NCBI GenBank assembly: GCA_002793885.1 | Contig: PFEG01000040.1 | Location: forward strand, 1 to 8,094 | Origin: Candidatus Saccharibacteria bacterium CG10_big_fil_rev_8_21_14_0_10_47_8 | Lineage (GTDB): Bacteria; Patescibacteriota; Saccharimonadia; Saccharimonadales; UBA10212 | Direction: 5' to 3' | DNA length: 8,094 nt | Part shown: positions 6,501 through 8,094 of the stretch, piece after piece | Position numbering within the stretch: position 1 is the first letter of the stretch | Layout of the letters: every line of letters starts with the position of its first letter | The notes under the pieces: model-generated | The model's database searches: none | What the model saw: the letters and a program-made list of their open reading frames with translations, nothing else | Told to the model about the DNA's origin: nothing | Position numbers and translations under genes: made by a program

Positions 6501-7319
6501 TTAAAATTTTTGAGCTTTGTTAATCGGCATAACTCTGTATAAAAGTTTTCCAACTACATGGTCCAAGCTTACCGGCCCGAAAAATCGTGAATCTTCAGAA
6601 TTGGTGCGGTTGTCGCCGCAAACGAATATTTCGCCGGCCCGCAGGGTTAAGTCCACATTGCCTGATGTTGTTGGCGCGGTAATGGTATATTGGCCGGTTT
6701 TGTCTGGATTATAGCCGTCAGGATGTTCTTTATTATAAATAGTAATTTGACCGTCATTTACCACGACCCGTTCGCCAGGTAAGCCGATAACCCGCTTAAT
6801 TAGTTGTTTTTCTTGGTTGCCACCAGAGTCAAATAATCCGGCTTGGTTAAAAATTACGATACTTCCGCGCTTGGGTACGTAGGCGTGGTGGGTGATTCTT
6901 GACCAGGTACGGGGTGTTTTATTGACTATCAAGCGGTCCCGGTTTTGCAGGGTGGTTTCCATGCTTTGTCCGTCAACCTGGTAAGACTGGAAGGCAAAAG
7001 CCGTGATTGACAGGGCGATAACCGGTGCCAATATAAATAGCAGTAGCGTGGAAAATATTGATTTCCAGCCTTCACGATGATGCGTTTTGGGGTGTTTGTT
7101 AACCGGTTTGGAGCTGTCGCTCCCAGTTGGTAAGGCCGGACTGGCGCTGGCCGACGTAGCCAACGAACCGCTAGAAGCGCCTAAATTAGGATAAATTTTA
7201 CTCACCGGGACCGTTGTCGGGTAGTCGTTAGTAGACGGCTCCGTAAGACTGGCGGGCTGCGGTTGAGAGGCCGGCCCCGCGGCTGGGGTCAGTTGGTTAT
7301 CTCTTTGGTTTGGATCCAT
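6501..7319 (-). CDS. lepB: Signal peptidase I with a long N-terminal cytoplasmic tail
   Basis: A 272-residue type I signal peptidase. Residues 1-85 are a Pro/Ser/Ala/Thr-rich, probably disordered cytoplasmic tail. One membrane helix lies at about 88-110, followed by the catalytic part: box B DGQSMETTL with nucleophile Ser119, box D LIKRVIGLPGE with general-base Lys175, and box E GDNRTNSEDSR (235-245). It therefore has the Ser-Lys dyad and is predicted active on the outer membrane face, removing signal peptides from exported proteins. The ATG at 7319 is supported by a perfect TATAAT 9 nt upstream, which leaves almost no 5' leader and no Shine-Dalgarno. An inner start is possible, since the tail is not conserved in the family. 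It is convergent with parB and divergent from the LCP gene. Confidence 0.93.
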   Translation of the reverse strand: MDPNQRDNQLTPAAGPASQPQPASLTEPSTNDYPTTVPVSKIYPNLGASSGSLATSASASPALPTGSDSSKPVNKHPKTHHREGWKSIFSTLLLFILAPVIALSITAFAFQSYQVDGQSMETTLQNRDRLIVNKTPRTWSRITHHAYVPKRGSIVIFNQAGLFDSGGNQEKQLIKRVIGLPGERVVVNDGQITIYNKEHPDGYNPDKTGQYTITAPTTSGNVDLTLRAGEIFVCGDNRTNSEDSRFFGPVSLDHVVGKLLYRVMPINKAQKF

Positions 7320-7328
7320 TAGTGCCTT

Positions 7329-7359
7329 ATTATATCCTCTAAGTGATTAATATGCACAA
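7329..7359 (-). promoter_or_regulatory. lepB promoter, apparently leaderless
   Basis: On the minus strand a perfect TATAAT occupies 7334-7329, with TTGTGC (7359-7354) as a weak -35 at a long 19-nt spacing. Transcription would begin near 7321-7323, only a few bases before the ATG at 7319. There is no room for a Shine-Dalgarno, so the mRNA would be leaderless or nearly so. Confidence 0.6.
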
Positions 7360-7367
7360 GCTTTTAC

Positions 7368-7533
7368 TAGAACTTATCTCAGAATAACTTTCCGGCCATA
7401 AACGGCTAGATTTCTGGCTGTAAAGCCTGAAATGCTCATCAACGTAACTTTAGTTATGCTGCCTCTCATTTCAGACTTTTCGCTCAGAAATTGACACCTA
7501 TCTATCTCGCAAATTATTCTGAGATGAGTTCTA
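7368..7533. repeat. 166-bp full-length palindromic element (MITE-like)
   Basis: The two halves are reverse complements about a centre between 7450 and 7451. The outer 23 bp match at 21 positions (7368-7390 with 7511-7533; core GAACTTATCTCAGAATAA). The next 19 bp are decayed (7 match). Positions 7410-7434 match 7467-7491 at 20 of 25. The tip GTAACT-TT-AGTTAT closes the hairpin. About 56 of 83 pairs are Watson-Crick by hand count. The ends are TA dinucleotides, and TTAC lies just outside both ends (7364-7367 and 7535-7538). No coding capacity is seen. It fills most of the divergent gap between lepB and the LCP gene. A MITE-like non-autonomous element is likeliest; a long structured RNA is the alternative. 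Confidence 0.8.
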
Positions 7534-7554
7534 ATTACAGGCTCAGCTTCGTGA

Positions 7555-7563
7555 TGTTATACT
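7555..7563 (+). promoter_or_regulatory. Extended -10 promoter for the LCP gene
   Basis: TGtTATACT is a close match to the extended -10 consensus. It predicts a start near 7570, three bases before GTG 7573 and six before ATG 7576, again leaving no room for a Shine-Dalgarno. The -35 position (7535-7540, TTACAG) is poor and abuts the end of the 166-bp palindrome. Confidence 0.6.
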
Positions 7564-7575
7564 GGACGTTACGTG

Positions 7576-8094
7576 ATGCACGAACATAAGAAGTTTCAGG
7601 GGCCAAAAAGGCCGGCCTCTATAGATGGAATGGTGTCCGATGGACGCCGGCTTGGAGTCCCAACGCATCGTTCTTACCGGCCCGATCGTGGTGCCGCTAC
7701 CCCCAGCTTGGATTCGTTAGTTCGGCGCGAAGAAGGTTTTCATCCGATGCGCCAGTCGGCCTCGGGAAGTCTAAATCAGTTGCCTGTCGACGAGGCCATG
7801 CTTAATGAACCGATAGATCTAGACGACGAAGGCTCCAAATCCCGTAAAAAGCACCGCGCAGGGGTTGATAAGCATCATAAACATTCCAGGCTGAGAAAAG
7901 TCTTAAAACGCGGGGCGTTGTTGGTGGGGGTAGTGCTGATTTGCGGCGCAGCTTATTTGGGCTACAAAATTTACCACACTCAAAGAAAAGTTCTTTCGGG
8001 CGGCGGCTTGGCACCTGCCGTTTGTGACGGTGATGTACCCGTAAATCAATTGAAGGCCGAGGGCGACAGCCGCGTTAATATCTTGCTGCTTGGT
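7576..8094 (+). CDS. LytR-CpsA-Psr (LCP) family protein, N-terminal part
   Basis: The frame runs off the right edge after 173 residues. Residues 1-110 are a basic, His/Arg/Lys-rich cytoplasmic tail (RKKHRAGVDKHHKHSRLRK just before the membrane). A single membrane helix lies at about 113-132 (LLVGVVLICGAAYLGY). An extracellular linker follows, and the last residues, RVNILLLG, are the typical first strand of the LCP catalytic domain, whose Asp and Arg residues would come next. By family knowledge LCP enzymes transfer undecaprenyl-linked glycopolymers to peptidoglycan or protein. ATG 7576 or the adjacent in-frame GTG 7573 is the start; a stop at 7552-7554 excludes anything further upstream. Long tails precede the membrane helix in both this protein and the divergent signal peptidase. 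The family call rests on topology plus that short motif. Confidence 0.75.
   Translation, partial: MHEHKKFQGPKRPASIDGMVSDGRRLGVPTHRSYRPDRGAATPSLDSLVRREEGFHPMRQSASGSLNQLPVDEAMLNEPIDLDDEGSKSRKKHRAGVDKHHKHSRLRKVLKRGALLVGVVLICGAAYLGYKIYHTQRKVLSGGGLAPAVCDGDVPVNQLKAEGDSRVNILLLG

Noticed and set aside
7802..8014. Minus-strand open frame inside the LCP gene
   Set aside because: It is a shadow of the LCP reading frame, which has a promoter, a membrane helix and a recognisable motif; the antisense frame shows none of these.

Overview
The window looks like a piece of chromosome from a Candidate Phyla Radiation bacterium (Patescibacteria), most likely close to Saccharibacteria. This is inferred from gene content and protein style: a very large modular Ser/Thr/Asn/Gly-rich surface protein, a Soj/Spo0J-type parAB pair, a signal peptidase I and a LytR-CpsA-Psr (LCP) protein that both carry long disordered cytoplasmic tails, and short intergenic gaps. 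TGA, TAG and TAA are all used as stops, so nothing suggests the UGA-Gly recoding of Gracilibacteria or Absconditabacteria. No rRNA or marker gene is present to fix the taxon.

Layout. Positions 2-3874 (+) hold the 3' part of a giant extracellular protein, open at the left edge: Kelch-like repeats, a jelly-roll domain, a seven-repeat predicted beta-propeller with a C-x4-C motif in every repeat, a phage-appendage-like chaperone region and a C-terminal beta domain. Positions 3900-4647 hold a self-contained mobile module: a complete REP-associated tyrosine transposase (RAYT, HUH/Y1 type, minus strand) bracketed by two copies of a nearly perfect palindrome whose only stem difference is a compensatory G-C/C-G swap. 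Positions 4698-6462 (+) hold parA and parB, separated by an unusual 145-nt gap of heptanucleotide tandem repeats. Positions 6501-7319 (-) hold a signal peptidase I, convergent with parB. Positions 7320-7575 form the divergent promoter region, occupied mainly by a 166-bp element that is palindromic over its full length (MITE-like). From 7573/7576 (+) an LCP-family gene runs off the right edge.

How the genes fit together. ParA/ParB serve chromosome segregation. Signal peptidase I cleaves the signal peptides of exported proteins, plausibly including the large surface protein. LCP proteins attach glycopolymers to the cell wall. The window is therefore a core segregation and cell-envelope neighbourhood with two kinds of repeat element inserted in its intergenic gaps. 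The most interesting signals are the RAYT/palindrome pair, the 166-bp palindrome, the heptad arrays between parA and parB, and the apparently leaderless promoters of the two divergent envelope genes.
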